Of a DNA stretch of 14,466 nt, positions 1-7,921 are shown piece after piece (position 1 is the stretch's first letter; each line of letters opens with the position of its first letter). A model generated the notes under the pieces. It was not told the origin of the DNA and ran no database searches. It saw nothing but the letters and a program-made list of their open reading frames with translations. Source of the stretch: Actinomycetes bacterium (GTDB lineage: Bacteria > Actinomycetota > Acidimicrobiia > Acidimicrobiales > RAAP-2); the NCBI GenBank assembly GCA_021799915.1, contig JAJYZN010000056.1, positions 1-14,466 on the forward strand, in the 5' to 3' direction. A program made the position numbers and the translations under genes.

Positions 1-233
1 CCATCGTGGGCATGGCCGCGACCCCGACAGGCAACGGCTACTGGGAGGTGGCCTCCGACGGAGGGATCTTCAGCTTCGGCAACGCCCAGTTCTCCGGCTC
101 GATGGGCGGCAAGCCGCTCAATGCGCCCATCGTGGGCATGGCCGCGACCCCGACAGGCAACGGCTACTGGGAGGTGGCCTCCGACGGAGGGATCTTCAGC
201 TTCGGCAACGCCCGGTTCTCCGGCTCGATGGCC
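1..233 (+). repeat. 126-bp direct tandem repeat, about 1.85 copies
   Basis: The unit starting at base 1 begins again at base 127. Copy 1 is 1-126 and copy 2 is 127 to about 230, where it diverges just before the stop codon. Over the shared stretch I see a single difference, A at 88 against G at 214, which changes Gln to Arg. The array presumably continues to the left of the window. Near-identity at DNA level, including third codon positions, points to recent duplication or gene conversion. Confidence 0.9.
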
Positions 234-236
234 TGA
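1..236 (+). CDS. 3' end of a 42-residue tandem-repeat protein (partial)
   Basis: The gene enters from the left edge with codons in frame from base 3 and stops with TGA at 234-236, so only the last 77 or so residues are visible. They consist of nearly two copies of a 42-residue unit containing [17 protein letters not shown], then [24 protein letters not shown]. The second copy is cut off after FSGSMA. Glycine- and aromatic-rich repeats of this kind occur in large extracellular or cell-surface proteins of Acidimicrobiia and may fold as a beta-propeller-like or beta-solenoid domain; that is family knowledge plus inference. Any signal peptide and catalytic domain would lie upstream of the window. 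There is no functional link to the genes that follow. The repeat family is recognised with good confidence, the role is unknown. Confidence 0.8.
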   Translation, partial: IVGMAATPTGNGYWEVASDGGIFSFGNAQFSGSMGGKPLNAPIVGMAATPTGNGYWEVASDGGIFSFGNARFSGSMA

Positions 237-312
237 CCTCCGGCCCGGCTGGGTGTGGCGTGACCCGCGCCGGGCGCCCGCCGCTGCGCGCCGATCCCGT
301 GCCGGCGGCGTG

Positions 313-342
313 GTGACGATGTGAGGCACTTGGGCCTACACT
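313..342 (+). promoter_or_regulatory. Predicted promoter for a leaderless nagB-like mRNA
   Basis: A -35-like GTGACG (313-318; 4 of 6 matches to TTGACA) is separated by 18 nt from a -10-like TACACT (337-342). The chosen ATG starts at 348, five bases after the hexamer, so transcription would begin at or next to the start codon. No Shine-Dalgarno precedes this ATG, which fits a leaderless transcript. Prediction from sequence only. Confidence 0.5.
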
Positions 343-347
343 CCGGC

Positions 348-1121
348 ATGCCTGAGACCGAGACGAGCGCTGCCGGCGCGATGGAGGTGCGGATCTTTGC
401 GGACGAAGACTCGCTTGCCCGCGCCGCGGCGGACCAAGCCCGCACTGTCCTGCGCACCGCGCTACGAGAGCACGGCGTCGCACACGCGATGTTCGCGACC
501 GGGAACTCGCAGTTTCGTTTCGTCGACGCCCTGGTCGAGCTCCCCGACATCGACTGGTCGGCGATCGAGGTGTACCACATGGACGAGTACGTCGGTCTCG
601 GAACCGACCATCCGGCAAGCTTTTGCCGGTGGATCACCGAGAGGATCGTCGAGCGCGTTCATCCGAGAGCAGCGCACCTGTTCGACGGCACGGCCGACCC
701 ACGCGCCGAGTGCGAGCGCTACAGCGCCCTGCTCGAGGCGAGCACGCTGGACCTGTGTTGCCTCGGCATCGGCGAGAACGGCCATTTGGCGTTCAACGAT
801 CCCGGAGTGGCTGACTTCGCTGACCCGGAGCGGGTGAAAGTCGTCGAGCTGGACGAGGCATGCCGGCTCCAGCAAGTGCACGAGGGGCACTTCCCCTCGA
901 TCACAGATGTGCCTCGCGAGGCGATGACGGTGACGATTCCGGCGCTGCTCGGAGCGAGGCGAGTGCTCGCCGTCGTCCCCGAACGGCGCAAGGCAGAACC
1001 CGTTCGAGCTGCCATGGAGGGCCCGATCGCTCCGTCCTGCCCGGCGTCGGCGCTGCGCCAGACCCCGCACGCAATCCTCTACCTCGACCGGACATCAGCC
1101 GGCCTGCTGCAGCATCGGTGA
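348..1121 (+). CDS. Glucosamine-6-phosphate deaminase family protein (NagB-like)
   Basis: A 257-residue member of the NagB/RpiA/6-phosphogluconolactonase sugar-phosphate isomerase fold. The family reaction is glucosamine-6-phosphate to fructose-6-phosphate plus ammonia, in the cytoplasm. Visible motifs are the phosphate-loop region FATGNSQFRF near residues 49-58, YHMDEYVGL (D79 aligning with the general-base Asp of NagB) and LGIGENGHLAFNDPGV near residues 139-154. The latter aligns with the E. coli GxGxDGHIAFNEP segment, so the D-H-E catalytic triad reads N144-H146-D151 here. Length is near the family's usual 240-270. An upstream GTG at 321 is in frame, but ATG 348 is preferred because a -10-like hexamer ends five bases before it; ATG 381 is also possible. 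The gene stands alone, convergent with the hydrolase, with 43 bp between stops. The family is firm; the exact substrate is less certain because of the D-to-N change. Confidence 0.85.
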   Translation: MPETETSAAGAMEVRIFADEDSLARAAADQARTVLRTALREHGVAHAMFATGNSQFRFVDALVELPDIDWSAIEVYHMDEYVGLGTDHPASFCRWITERIVERVHPRAAHLFDGTADPRAECERYSALLEASTLDLCCLGIGENGHLAFNDPGVADFADPERVKVVELDEACRLQQVHEGHFPSITDVPREAMTVTIPALLGARRVLAVVPERRKAEPVRAAMEGPIAPSCPASALRQTPHAILYLDRTSAGLLQHR

Positions 1122-1164
1122 CGTCGCGTCGACCGCGTCGGTGCACCTTTCATCAGCGCGGCGG

Positions 1165-2253
1165 TCAGCGTCGGTGCCCGATCCAACGCTCCAAGAACGG
1201 ATAGGCCGCGTCCCCGTGCCACTGGTGGCCACCGGCGAACACGTCGTGGACAAGGCGATCGGGTGCGCCGAGCTCGGAGTAGATCCTGTGGAGGTCGGCC
1301 ATCGAGGTTCGGGCGGCGTCGAGGGGAAAGATCGCGTCCTCTGCCCCGGTCTCGACCAGCAGAGGGCGCGGCGCGACGAGAGCACCGAGGTCGACGTGCT
1401 CGATCCGTCCGAGCATGCCGGGCAGAACTTGGGAGCCGCACATGTTCCACGAGACCCGGTGTGACTCGGCCCACGACGAGAAGTACCCGCTGACCACTGC
1501 CGCGGCGACGCGCTGGTCCCACGCGGCGAGGAACAGCGACATCGTCCCCCCATAGGAGAACCCTGCGACACCGATACGCGCAGGGTGGACAAGCGGGTGC
1601 TCGGCGAGGAGATCGATGCAGCGCGTCAGGTCCCACAGGTTCTGGGCCAAAGGGCTCACCCCTGCCATGGTCGCGTGGACAAGGTTCGTGTCGCACCCGT
1701 AGTGGTCGGGCGGGTTCCAGTCGGCTCGTTCCCCGAAGCACCGCAGGTCGGGCGCGAGCACCACATACCCACGACGGACGAGCTGGAGCGCGTAGTCGCC
1801 GTTTGGCGTCTCGGTGCTCTCGAGGCCACAGACCTGAGCCTTGCCCGGACCGTGGCCATGCACCGCGAGCACGGCCGCGCCTGGGAGGACCCGGTCGTCG
1901 GGGATGAGCAGGTACGCGGGTACCGACATGTGCTCCTCGACGTCGAAGACGACCTTCTCCCGGCGGAACCCATCGCACCGGACAGTCTCGAGGGTCTCGA
2001 CGTCGAGCAGCACTCTGGCGGGGGGCGGGCCCAGCAGTTCGCTCAGCCGGGTCAGGCGACGGCACTTCCAGGCCTCGAGGGATGCCGGGTCCTCGAGCGC
2101 CGAGGCGAGCGGATCTTCGTGCACCGTCTCCGACAGGCGCACCATCCACTGGTACCACGGCGAGTAGTTCCGGTGCCGGGACGTCCCATGGCTTCGGGGC
2201 CCCGCGCCGGACCCAGTGGGCGTGCGATCCTCTTCACTGCTCCCGTCGGACAT
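1165..2253 (-). CDS. Alpha/beta hydrolase, dienelactone hydrolase / acetyl xylan esterase type
   Basis: A 362-residue serine hydrolase with no signal peptide, so likely cytoplasmic. The nucleophile elbow GFSYGG (Ser about 233), the acid in ETGAEDAIFPL (Asp about 306) and the base in AGGHQWHG (His about 343) form the triad. VHGHGPGK near residue 132 is the oxyanion-hole strand. The long N-terminal region (WYQWMVRLSETVHEDP) before the core resembles the abhydrolase_7/DLH-like esterases of about 350-400 residues, not the short ClcD-type dienelactone hydrolases. The frame is open up to 2472, but ATG 2253 is preferred because GGGAG lies 8 nt upstream (2262-2266) and the extra N-terminus looks non-conserved. 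It faces away from the TauD-like gene across a 227-bp divergent spacer, suggesting a shared context in substrate breakdown. The substrate is unknown, probably an ester or lactone. Confidence 0.85.
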   Translation of the reverse strand: MSDGSSEEDRTPTGSGAGPRSHGTSRHRNYSPWYQWMVRLSETVHEDPLASALEDPASLEAWKCRRLTRLSELLGPPPARVLLDVETLETVRCDGFRREKVVFDVEEHMSVPAYLLIPDDRVLPGAAVLAVHGHGPGKAQVCGLESTETPNGDYALQLVRRGYVVLAPDLRCFGERADWNPPDHYGCDTNLVHATMAGVSPLAQNLWDLTRCIDLLAEHPLVHPARIGVAGFSYGGTMSLFLAAWDQRVAAAVVSGYFSSWAESHRVSWNMCGSQVLPGMLGRIEHVDLGALVAPRPLLVETGAEDAIFPLDAARTSMADLHRIYSELGAPDRLVHDVFAGGHQWHGDAAYPFLERWIGHRR

Positions 2254-2480
2254 GTCCTCTGCTCCCGACTCGGTACCGCCCTGCGCCGACACGGATCTGG
2301 CCCGTGCCGCTGCCGGCCGCACGACGCTTTCCCAGGTCCAGGTTAGGAGCTTGCAGGTCTCAGCATTGGTCGGCGGGTTGTGCGAACGCGCGCGCGGAGC
2401 CGGTGTGCTCCACCGTCCTTCGGGCCGCCGGCTCAGGACAGTGGTTGCCAGCCGCCCCGAACAGGTCCACAATTGCGCCA
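2254..2480. other. Divergent intergenic region, hydrolase / dioxygenase
   Basis: A 227-bp spacer between the leftward hydrolase and the rightward TauD-like gene. It holds a good rightward promoter (2445-2473). On the minus strand a TAACCT hexamer is visible near 2340, but no acceptable -35 could be found at 16-18 nt, so no leftward promoter is called. I found no clear inverted-repeat operator or RNA gene. Confidence 0.5.
2445..2473 (+). promoter_or_regulatory. Predicted promoter for a leaderless TauD-like mRNA
   Basis: TTGCCA (2445-2450) and CACAAT (2468-2473) are separated by exactly 17 nt, each matching the sigma-70-type consensus at 5 of 6 positions. The GTG start at 2481 begins seven bases after the -10, and no Shine-Dalgarno precedes it. 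This supports both the start choice and a leaderless transcript. Confidence 0.6.
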
Positions 2481-3332
2481 GTGGCCGTCATCGCCGATCT
2501 CGACATCCGCCCGCTCTCCCCGTGCATCGGTGCGGAGATCAGCGGGCTCGATCTTTCCCGCCCGCTCGGAGAGGACGCCGTGCGCGCCGTGCGCGCCGCG
2601 CTCAACGCCCACCATGTGGTGTTCTTCCGGGACCAAGAGCTCACGCCGGGCTCGCAAGCGGCCTTCGCCGCGCAATTCGGCGAAGTCACCGAAGGTCATC
2701 CGGTGATCCCGGCCATCGACGGGCACCCCAACGTCCTGGCCATCGACGGCCGCACGGACCGGGCGAACTGGTGGCACACCGACGTGACGTACCTCGACGA
2801 ACCGCCTTTGGGCTCGATCCTCTACATGATCGAGGCCCCGGCCGTCGGTGGCGACACGATGTGGGCCAGCCTCCAAGATGCCTACGACGGTTTGAGCGCA
2901 CCGGTCCGATCTCTGTGCGACCAGCTCGTTGCCGTCCACCACGACCCGTGGTTCGCCGCCGAGGTCGACCACACCGGTGGCTACGAGTGGAATGGCACCT
3001 GGCGCGAACGCCTGGTGCCTGCGCTCCACCCGGTCGTGCGTACCCATCCCGAGAACAATCGCAACGGGCTCTACGTGAACCAACATTTCACGGTCTCGCT
3101 GCTGGGCCTCTCGGAGATCGAGAGCATGGCCTTGCTGGACATGCTCTACCGTCACTGCGTGCGCCCGGAGTACACCTGCCGCTTCCACTGGGAGCCGGGG
3201 TCGCTTGCGTTCTGGGACAACCGGGCCACGCTGCACTACGCGCTGGACGACTACGGAGACGCTCCGCGCCTGGCTCACCGGGTGACGCTGCGAGGGGACA
3301 GGCCCTACGGGCCGGCAGTGCCTCCCAAGTGA
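2481..3332 (+). CDS. TauD/TfdA-family Fe(II)/2-oxoglutarate-dependent dioxygenase
   Basis: A 283-residue cytosolic non-haem iron dioxygenase that would hydroxylate its substrate while decarboxylating 2-oxoglutarate to succinate. The facial triad is visible: WWHTDVTY gives H99 and D101, and NRATLHYALDDY gives the distal H252. The 2-oxoglutarate-binding arginine is R263 in APRLAHR, and R267 sits where TauD binds the substrate sulfonate. Length and the positions of H99/D101 match E. coli TauD closely. The GTG start is chosen because translation from it begins at the expected fold start (VAVIADLDIRPLSPCIGAEI) and a well-spaced promoter ends seven bases upstream; the open frame upstream to 2082 overlaps the opposite gene and looks non-coding. 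Family members act on taurine, aryloxyacetates, alkyl sulfates and other acids. The substrate cannot be assigned here, so no symbol is given. Confidence 0.9.
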   Translation: MAVIADLDIRPLSPCIGAEISGLDLSRPLGEDAVRAVRAALNAHHVVFFRDQELTPGSQAAFAAQFGEVTEGHPVIPAIDGHPNVLAIDGRTDRANWWHTDVTYLDEPPLGSILYMIEAPAVGGDTMWASLQDAYDGLSAPVRSLCDQLVAVHHDPWFAAEVDHTGGYEWNGTWRERLVPALHPVVRTHPENNRNGLYVNQHFTVSLLGLSEIESMALLDMLYRHCVRPEYTCRFHWEPGSLAFWDNRATLHYALDDYGDAPRLAHRVTLRGDRPYGPAVPPK

Positions 3333-3367
3333 CCGCACGCCGCTGATGGCCGGACCGCTCGCCTCGC

Positions 3368-4963
3368 TCAGTTGGAAGGCAGCGGTCGCCAGGACTGGGT
3401 GACGACCCAGCACGTGCCCTGGGGCTGGCCCGTCGAAGTCCGCCGGCAGGCCTTGGTCGGCGGGACGTTGTTGTGCAGCTCGACTACCTGGTACTGCGTC
3501 GGGCCGTAGAACTTTCCTGGCGCGAAGCTGAGGACCGGCGAGTACCCCCCGGGAAAGTCGGTGATCCGCGACATCGCCTCGACGAAGGTACGCCTGTCGA
3601 GGTGGGGACCCGCGTCGCGGGCCGCCGTGGCAAAAAGGCGGATCACTGTGCACCACGCCTGGATGGGGCCCTGCTCCTCGATGTACGACGACGAGGTACC
3701 CGCAACCGGCTTGGGGTACGCCTTGTGCCACGCCGTGTAGCAGCTCCGTACCCCCGGGTCGTACCCGCCCTGGCTCTCCGGGCGTGCGTCGTCTACACCG
3801 CCCAACGTCTCGGTCGTGACCCCCTCTTGACCGTTCAGCGCCTTCTCGAAAGGGATCGGGATGAGCCCCAGCGAGGACTCGATCGACGACTCGTAGTCCG
3901 AGAGCAGGAGCTTGGGGAAGTAGTTCTGCTGGGTCTGCGCTTGGAGCACCGGGACGAATGCATTGAACGGGATCAGCGGGATCACCGAATTGACCCCGGC
4001 CGCCTTGAGCTTCTGGACCGCGAGGGGCGCCTCAGCGTTGGTGGACGCGGTCTGTGTCGGGTTGGCTGCCAGGGTGACCACGAGGGGAGTGACACCGAGA
4101 CGCGAGAGGTCCGGCAGCAGGTACTGGTTGAGTGCGAGCTGATCGCTCGCTCTGTTGCCGGCGATCACGCCGACCTTTCGTCCGTGGCCGAGCAGCCCGG
4201 CGCTGTCGCCCCAGTCGACCACGGCTTGGAGGATCGGAGCATCGTCGGGACCGGTCCACCACAAGTACGGCGCGCCAGCCTCGGTCCAGTTCGTCACCGT
4301 GGTCCAGTGACTGATGAGGGGCGTGTGCCCTTCCTGGGTGATGCAGAGCTGGTTTGTGCCGCTCCACGTCCCGACCCCGTCGAGGACGGCGAATGCAGCC
4401 GGGCTGCCCTCAGTCCAGTCCTTGCAGAGTGCCCGCATCTCCGATGTGTTCGTCGGATCGAATGTGACGACGATGGCGTGAATGTGCCGTCCGTTGATCC
4501 CTCCGTCACGGTTCACTTGGTTCACGAAGAAATGGATCGCTTTGGCCTGCTCCCCGTACTCGACATCCTCGGCGAAGCCTTCCTTGCCGGCGAGCGAGTT
4601 GAGGGAGACCACCGGGAAGACCACGTTGATTGTCTTTCCCACGATGCCTCTCGTGCTGGTGCTCGCGTGCGCGAGCTCGTACTCTGCCGAACTGAGCTGG
4701 GCTCCGGCTCCCGGAGCTGTCGCCTCCACGCCCAACCCGCCTGATGCCGAGCGTGTCGCAGTACCGCTTGAAGCTTGTGGGGCAGTGACCACGTAGGCGC
4801 CGATCCCGCCGGCCACGATTGCGATTGCCGCGAACGTCCGGATCTGGGTCACCCGAGATCGGCGCAGGAACCTGCGGATGCCGCGACGGCTCAGGCGGAC
4901 CGGGTTCCACGTGCCGAGAGGCGTGGTATGCGCTCCCGAGTGGGCCCGCCATTCAGGAGTCAT
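3368..4963 (-). CDS. Branched-chain-amino-acid-type ABC transporter substrate-binding protein
   Basis: A 531-residue type I periplasmic-binding-fold protein, last gene of the transporter operon. It captures the solute outside the membrane and delivers it to the LivHM permease. After a basic segment (RLSRRGIRRFLRRSR, about residues 23-37) comes one hydrophobic stretch, TFAAIAIVAGGIGAYVVTA (about 43-61), which is either an uncleaved anchor or a Sec signal with an unusually long n-region. No lipobox cysteine follows. The binding domain runs from about residue 105 (IVGKTINVVFPVVSLNSLAG) and includes the INGRHIHAIVVTFDPTN segment typical of the LIV-binding family. Six cysteines lie in the mature part. 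It is longer than the usual 370-430-residue LivJ/K. ATG 4963 overlaps the ATPase stop by 11 bases. GTG 4852, just before the hydrophobic stretch, and an upstream start at 5038 are alternatives; none has a clear Shine-Dalgarno. The ligand is unknown. Confidence 0.85.
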   Translation of the reverse strand: MTPEWRAHSGAHTTPLGTWNPVRLSRRGIRRFLRRSRVTQIRTFAAIAIVAGGIGAYVVTAPQASSGTATRSASGGLGVEATAPGAGAQLSSAEYELAHASTSTRGIVGKTINVVFPVVSLNSLAGKEGFAEDVEYGEQAKAIHFFVNQVNRDGGINGRHIHAIVVTFDPTNTSEMRALCKDWTEGSPAAFAVLDGVGTWSGTNQLCITQEGHTPLISHWTTVTNWTEAGAPYLWWTGPDDAPILQAVVDWGDSAGLLGHGRKVGVIAGNRASDQLALNQYLLPDLSRLGVTPLVVTLAANPTQTASTNAEAPLAVQKLKAAGVNSVIPLIPFNAFVPVLQAQTQQNYFPKLLLSDYESSIESSLGLIPIPFEKALNGQEGVTTETLGGVDDARPESQGGYDPGVRSCYTAWHKAYPKPVAGTSSSYIEEQGPIQAWCTVIRLFATAARDAGPHLDRRTFVEAMSRITDFPGGYSPVLSFAPGKFYGPTQYQVVELHNNVPPTKACRRTSTGQPQGTCWVVTQSWRPLPSN

Positions 4964-5822
4964 CGGATCGCGTCGTCGGATCGCCGATGTATGGCGCTCC
5001 GGCTCGGCCCGGACCGGAGACTTCGAGCGCCTCGGCACTGGCCCCCAGGTAGGCAGCGAGCGCCCTCGGGTCCCGGCTGACCTCGTCAGGGGTCCCGCCG
5101 GACACCACGGCCCCGGACTCCATCACCACCACCTCCGAGCACAGGGCGAAGACCAGGGGGACGTCGTGCTCGACCAGGACCACCGTGCAGTCTGCGACTT
5201 GCTGGAGCCGTTGCAGAAGCGGGATGAACGCTTCGGCTTCTCGCTGGGCGATGCCCGCGGTCGGCTCGTCGAGGAGCAGCAGTCGGGGCCGTGCGAGCAC
5301 GATGGAGGCCAGGTCGACCACCCGGCGGGTGCCGGTCGAGAGCTCAGCCGTCCGGTGGTGCCGGAAACGGCCCAACCCGAACGCTCCGATGACCTCGTCG
5401 ACCGCGCTGCGCTTCTTGCGTTCTGAGGCTCGCGCCCACGGCATCTGGAGGGTCGAGGAGATGACGCCGACCGGACGTCGCGCGTCTTCGCAGATCATCA
5501 GCACGTCTTCGACGGTGAGCTCGGGGAACAGCCGGCAGTCCTGGAATGAGCGCACTACGCCGGTCGCCATCCGCTCCTCGGGTAGGTAGTCGATCATCTC
5601 TTCGCCGTCGATCTGGATGGACCCAGACAGCGGCGATACCCGGCCCGACACCGCGTCGAGCGTCGTCGTCTTTCCCGAGCCGTTCGGGCCGATGAGGCCA
5701 ACGGTCGAGCCAGGCTCGGCAACGAGGCTCACCTCGTTGACGGCCATCAGTCCCCCGAAGGCCACGGTGAGATCTTGGACCACCAGGCGAGCGGGTCCGC
5801 CCTTGCGAGCGACGTCGGCCAT
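4953..5822 (-). CDS. livG: ABC transporter ATP-binding protein, LivG type
   Basis: A 289-residue nucleotide-binding subunit that powers solute import on the cytoplasmic face of the LivHM permease. Walker A is GPNGSGKT (45-52), the Q-loop is in RSFQD (Q94), the signature is LSTGT (161-165, degenerate against LSGGQ), Walker B is LLLLDE (181-186), and the switch histidine is H219 in LVEHD. The order and the long insertion between Q-loop and signature fit LivG. ATG 5822 overlaps the permease stop in a TGATG arrangement, with GGAG seven bases upstream (5830-5833), so translation is coupled; GTG 5825 is a less likely start. It must pair with the LivF domain of the MFS fusion, the only other such ATPase here. 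The C-terminal 20 residues are Gly/Pro rich and unlike the core. Confidence 0.92.
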   Translation of the reverse strand: MADVARKGGPARLVVQDLTVAFGGLMAVNEVSLVAEPGSTVGLIGPNGSGKTTTLDAVSGRVSPLSGSIQIDGEEMIDYLPEERMATGVVRSFQDCRLFPELTVEDVLMICEDARRPVGVISSTLQMPWARASERKKRSAVDEVIGAFGLGRFRHHRTAELSTGTRRVVDLASIVLARPRLLLLDEPTAGIAQREAEAFIPLLQRLQQVADCTVVLVEHDVPLVFALCSEVVVMESGAVVSGGTPDEVSRDPRALAAYLGASAEALEVSGPGRAGAPYIGDPTTRSDDS

Positions 5823-7903
5823 CACGTTGCTCCGGGTGACGGAGCGGCAGGACCGGCAGGAGCGGCAGGACCGGCAGGACCGGTAGGAGCGGCAGGACCG
5901 GCACCTGGGGCCGTCACGAGCCGATCGGCCGGTGCCGGATCGCCAGGTGGCACCGGGCCCCCGTCTGGCGTGGAGGCGCCCGGGCGGGCCATCAGCCAGC
6001 GAGCACCGTCAGCCACCAAGTCCCCAAAGCGGTGGAGCACCTCGGCAAGACCGCCGGGCAGGTAGAGGATGAACGCCAGCAGGCCGAAGCCCCCGGTGAT
6101 GAACTGGATCGTCGAGGTCGTGCCGAAGATCGCCGGCAATCCCACCAGGTAGATCGACCCGAGGATGGCGCCGGGGACCGAGCCCAGGCCTCCGATGACG
6201 ACCATCGAGACCACGAGGATGGAGTAGGTAGGGGAGAAGGTGGTGGCGCTGAAGCGCTGGCTGGCGAAGGCCAGGCACACGCCGGCATAGCCGGCCATGA
6301 ACCCCGACAGGGCGAACGCCAGCAACTTCGTCCGGACGACCGGGATGCCCATCGCCGCCGCCGTGAGCTCGTTGTCACGAACTGACACGAGTCGCCGAGC
6401 CACCCCTCGGTCCCGCCAGACCCGTACCATGAGCACAGAGAGCACCAGCACCCCGAGCGAGAACCATGCGAAGGCGCGTGTCGACCCGAGACCGACCCCG
6501 AAGAGATCCGGCCGGCTGATGAGCGTCGACGCCGGGTCGGGCAGCCCGGTGCACAGCCGCTTCCCGAGAACTGGCACCGTCCAGCACGACGTGGCCAGCA
6601 CCGACTCTTGCATCCACAGCGCGAACGCCAGGGTGGACACGGCGAGGTAGAGCCCTCTCACCCGCAGTGCCGGCAGGCCGACGAGGACGGCGATCACCGC
6701 CGTCACGGCGCCCGCCAGAGGTAAGAGCAGGACGAGCGGCACGCTGCCGCCCAGGTGGGCCGCCATGACTGCGCCCACGGCCACCAACCCGAACTGGCCG
6801 AGTGAGACCTGCCCAGCCCATCCGGTGAGCACCGTCAGGGAGAGGGCGATGACGCCGAAGATGCAGATTTGCGAGAGGAGGTACGTGTTGCCGACGCTCA
6901 GCACGAACGGGAGGAGGGCGGCAATCACGATGCTCGCGACAACGCCGACGCCTCCCACCCTGGCTCGGAACGGATCGGTGATCCTCCGCAGCGAAGCTGA
7001 TCCCTGGAGCCAGCTGGATCGCTCCTCGAACCTGCTGCCCCGGGCCAGGGCTGCCACCCGTACCAGCAGCACGGCCAGGAGCAGGGCGAACATGATCGTC
7101 TGGACCGATGCGGTGGATGAGATGTTCCAGCTCAACACTTCGTAGACGACCCCCACTCCGATCCCGGCAACGAACGCCGCCGTCAGGTTCACCATCGCGC
7201 CGACCAGCGCGGCGATGAGCGCGAAGAGCAGGAGATCGGGGCTGAGCGGCTGGGTCAAGACGCTGGTCTGCCCGGGGGAGGCCAGGATCTCGGTGAATGC
7301 GGAGAGCACGCCTGCGAGGACCCAGGCGAGCGTCGACGTGCGCCTGACCCAGACCCCCGACAGGCGAGCCGAGTCGGCGTTCTCCGACATCGCCCGCATG
7401 GCGAGGCCCCACGGCGAGAATTTGATGAACGCGGCTAGGGCGAGCGCGACGACGGGAGCCACGATCAGGGTCAGCACAGCACCCGGAGTGAACACGAACG
7501 AGCCGATCGTAAAGGAGAGGTCGATCGGTACAGGGAACGGGCGAGAAAGGTCTTTGGGCAGGATGAAGGGCAATGCGGTGAACACGAACAGCACCTGGGA
7601 CAACCCGATCGTGGCGACCATGACCAGCACCCTCGGCCGGTTGAACAGGCGACGGAGCAGCAGCTCGGAGAGTCCCCCCATGGCCGCGGCAAGCCCCAGA
7701 GCCAGCACGAGGGAGAACCAGTAGTTGAATCCGAAGTCCTCGCTGCACTTGACGAGGAACACCGCTGCCACCACGCCGAGCTGTCCCTGCGCGAAGTTCA
7801 AGATCCGGTTCGTGCGGTAGACCAGGACGAGGCCCAGGGCGAGAAGGCCGTAGTTGAGCCCGACGATGACTCCTTCGAGGAGGACGAAGCTGGGAATGGA
7901 CAC
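5822..7903 (-). CDS. Fused LivH-LivM permease of a LIV-type ABC importer
   Basis: A 693-residue integral membrane protein joining the two permease subunits that are separate in E. coli. Residues 1 to about 290 are LivH-like: [20 protein letters not shown] followed by LNFAQG near the start, and the ATPase-contact loop [19 protein letters not shown] at about 165-183. Residues about 315-635 are LivM-like: [18 protein letters not shown] (361-378) and the second contact loop [18 protein letters not shown] (503-520). A Pro/Ala/Gly-rich tail (about 640-693) follows the last helix. The GTG start at 7903 lies 18 bases after the stop of the upstream fusion gene, with GAGG nine bases before it. The stop overlaps the next start. 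The pore would pass the solute delivered by the binding protein. Identification is firm; the transported compound is not known. Confidence 0.92.
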   Translation of the reverse strand: MSIPSFVLLEGVIVGLNYGLLALGLVLVYRTNRILNFAQGQLGVVAAVFLVKCSEDFGFNYWFSLVLALGLAAAMGGLSELLLRRLFNRPRVLVMVATIGLSQVLFVFTALPFILPKDLSRPFPVPIDLSFTIGSFVFTPGAVLTLIVAPVVALALAAFIKFSPWGLAMRAMSENADSARLSGVWVRRTSTLAWVLAGVLSAFTEILASPGQTSVLTQPLSPDLLLFALIAALVGAMVNLTAAFVAGIGVGVVYEVLSWNISSTASVQTIMFALLLAVLLVRVAALARGSRFEERSSWLQGSASLRRITDPFRARVGGVGVVASIVIAALLPFVLSVGNTYLLSQICIFGVIALSLTVLTGWAGQVSLGQFGLVAVGAVMAAHLGGSVPLVLLLPLAGAVTAVIAVLVGLPALRVRGLYLAVSTLAFALWMQESVLATSCWTVPVLGKRLCTGLPDPASTLISRPDLFGVGLGSTRAFAWFSLGVLVLSVLMVRVWRDRGVARRLVSVRDNELTAAAMGIPVVRTKLLAFALSGFMAGYAGVCLAFASQRFSATTFSPTYSILVVSMVVIGGLGSVPGAILGSIYLVGLPAIFGTTSTIQFITGGFGLLAFILYLPGGLAEVLHRFGDLVADGARWLMARPGASTPDGGPVPPGDPAPADRLVTAPGAGPAAPTGPAGPAAPAGPAAPSPGAT
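5841..5903. repeat. Seven tandem 9-bp units in the permease tail
   Basis: Seven consecutive 9-mers of the form GGA(C/G)CGG(C/T)A run from 5841 to 5903 on the plus strand. Read on the coding strand they give a tripeptide series alternating AGP/AAP with one TGP. They encode the disordered C-terminal tail of the LivHM fusion. Such an array is prone to slippage in steps of three residues without frameshift, so tail length may vary between strains. Confidence 0.85.
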
Positions 7904-7921
7904 GGCAGCAGCCCTCGGTCC

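Noticed and set aside
1..233. CRISPR array
   Set aside because: The repeats are 126 bp, contiguous without spacers, and in frame with a coding sequence.
1079..2158. 359-codon minus-strand frame overlapping the alpha/beta hydrolase
   Set aside because: Same-strand alternative frame. The other frame carries the full Ser-Asp-His triad and the better start.
2433..3731. 432-codon minus-strand open frame opposite the TauD-like gene
   Set aside because: It lies antisense to a gene with clear catalytic motifs, crosses into the binding-protein gene, and its translation is a low-complexity Arg/Val/Gly mix with no family motif. High-GC DNA commonly leaves such frames open.
3473..4744. 423-codon plus-strand open frame opposite the binding-protein gene
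   Set aside because: Antisense shadow. The opposite strand has the recognisable LIV-binding fold and operon overlaps, and this translation is Arg-rich with no domain.
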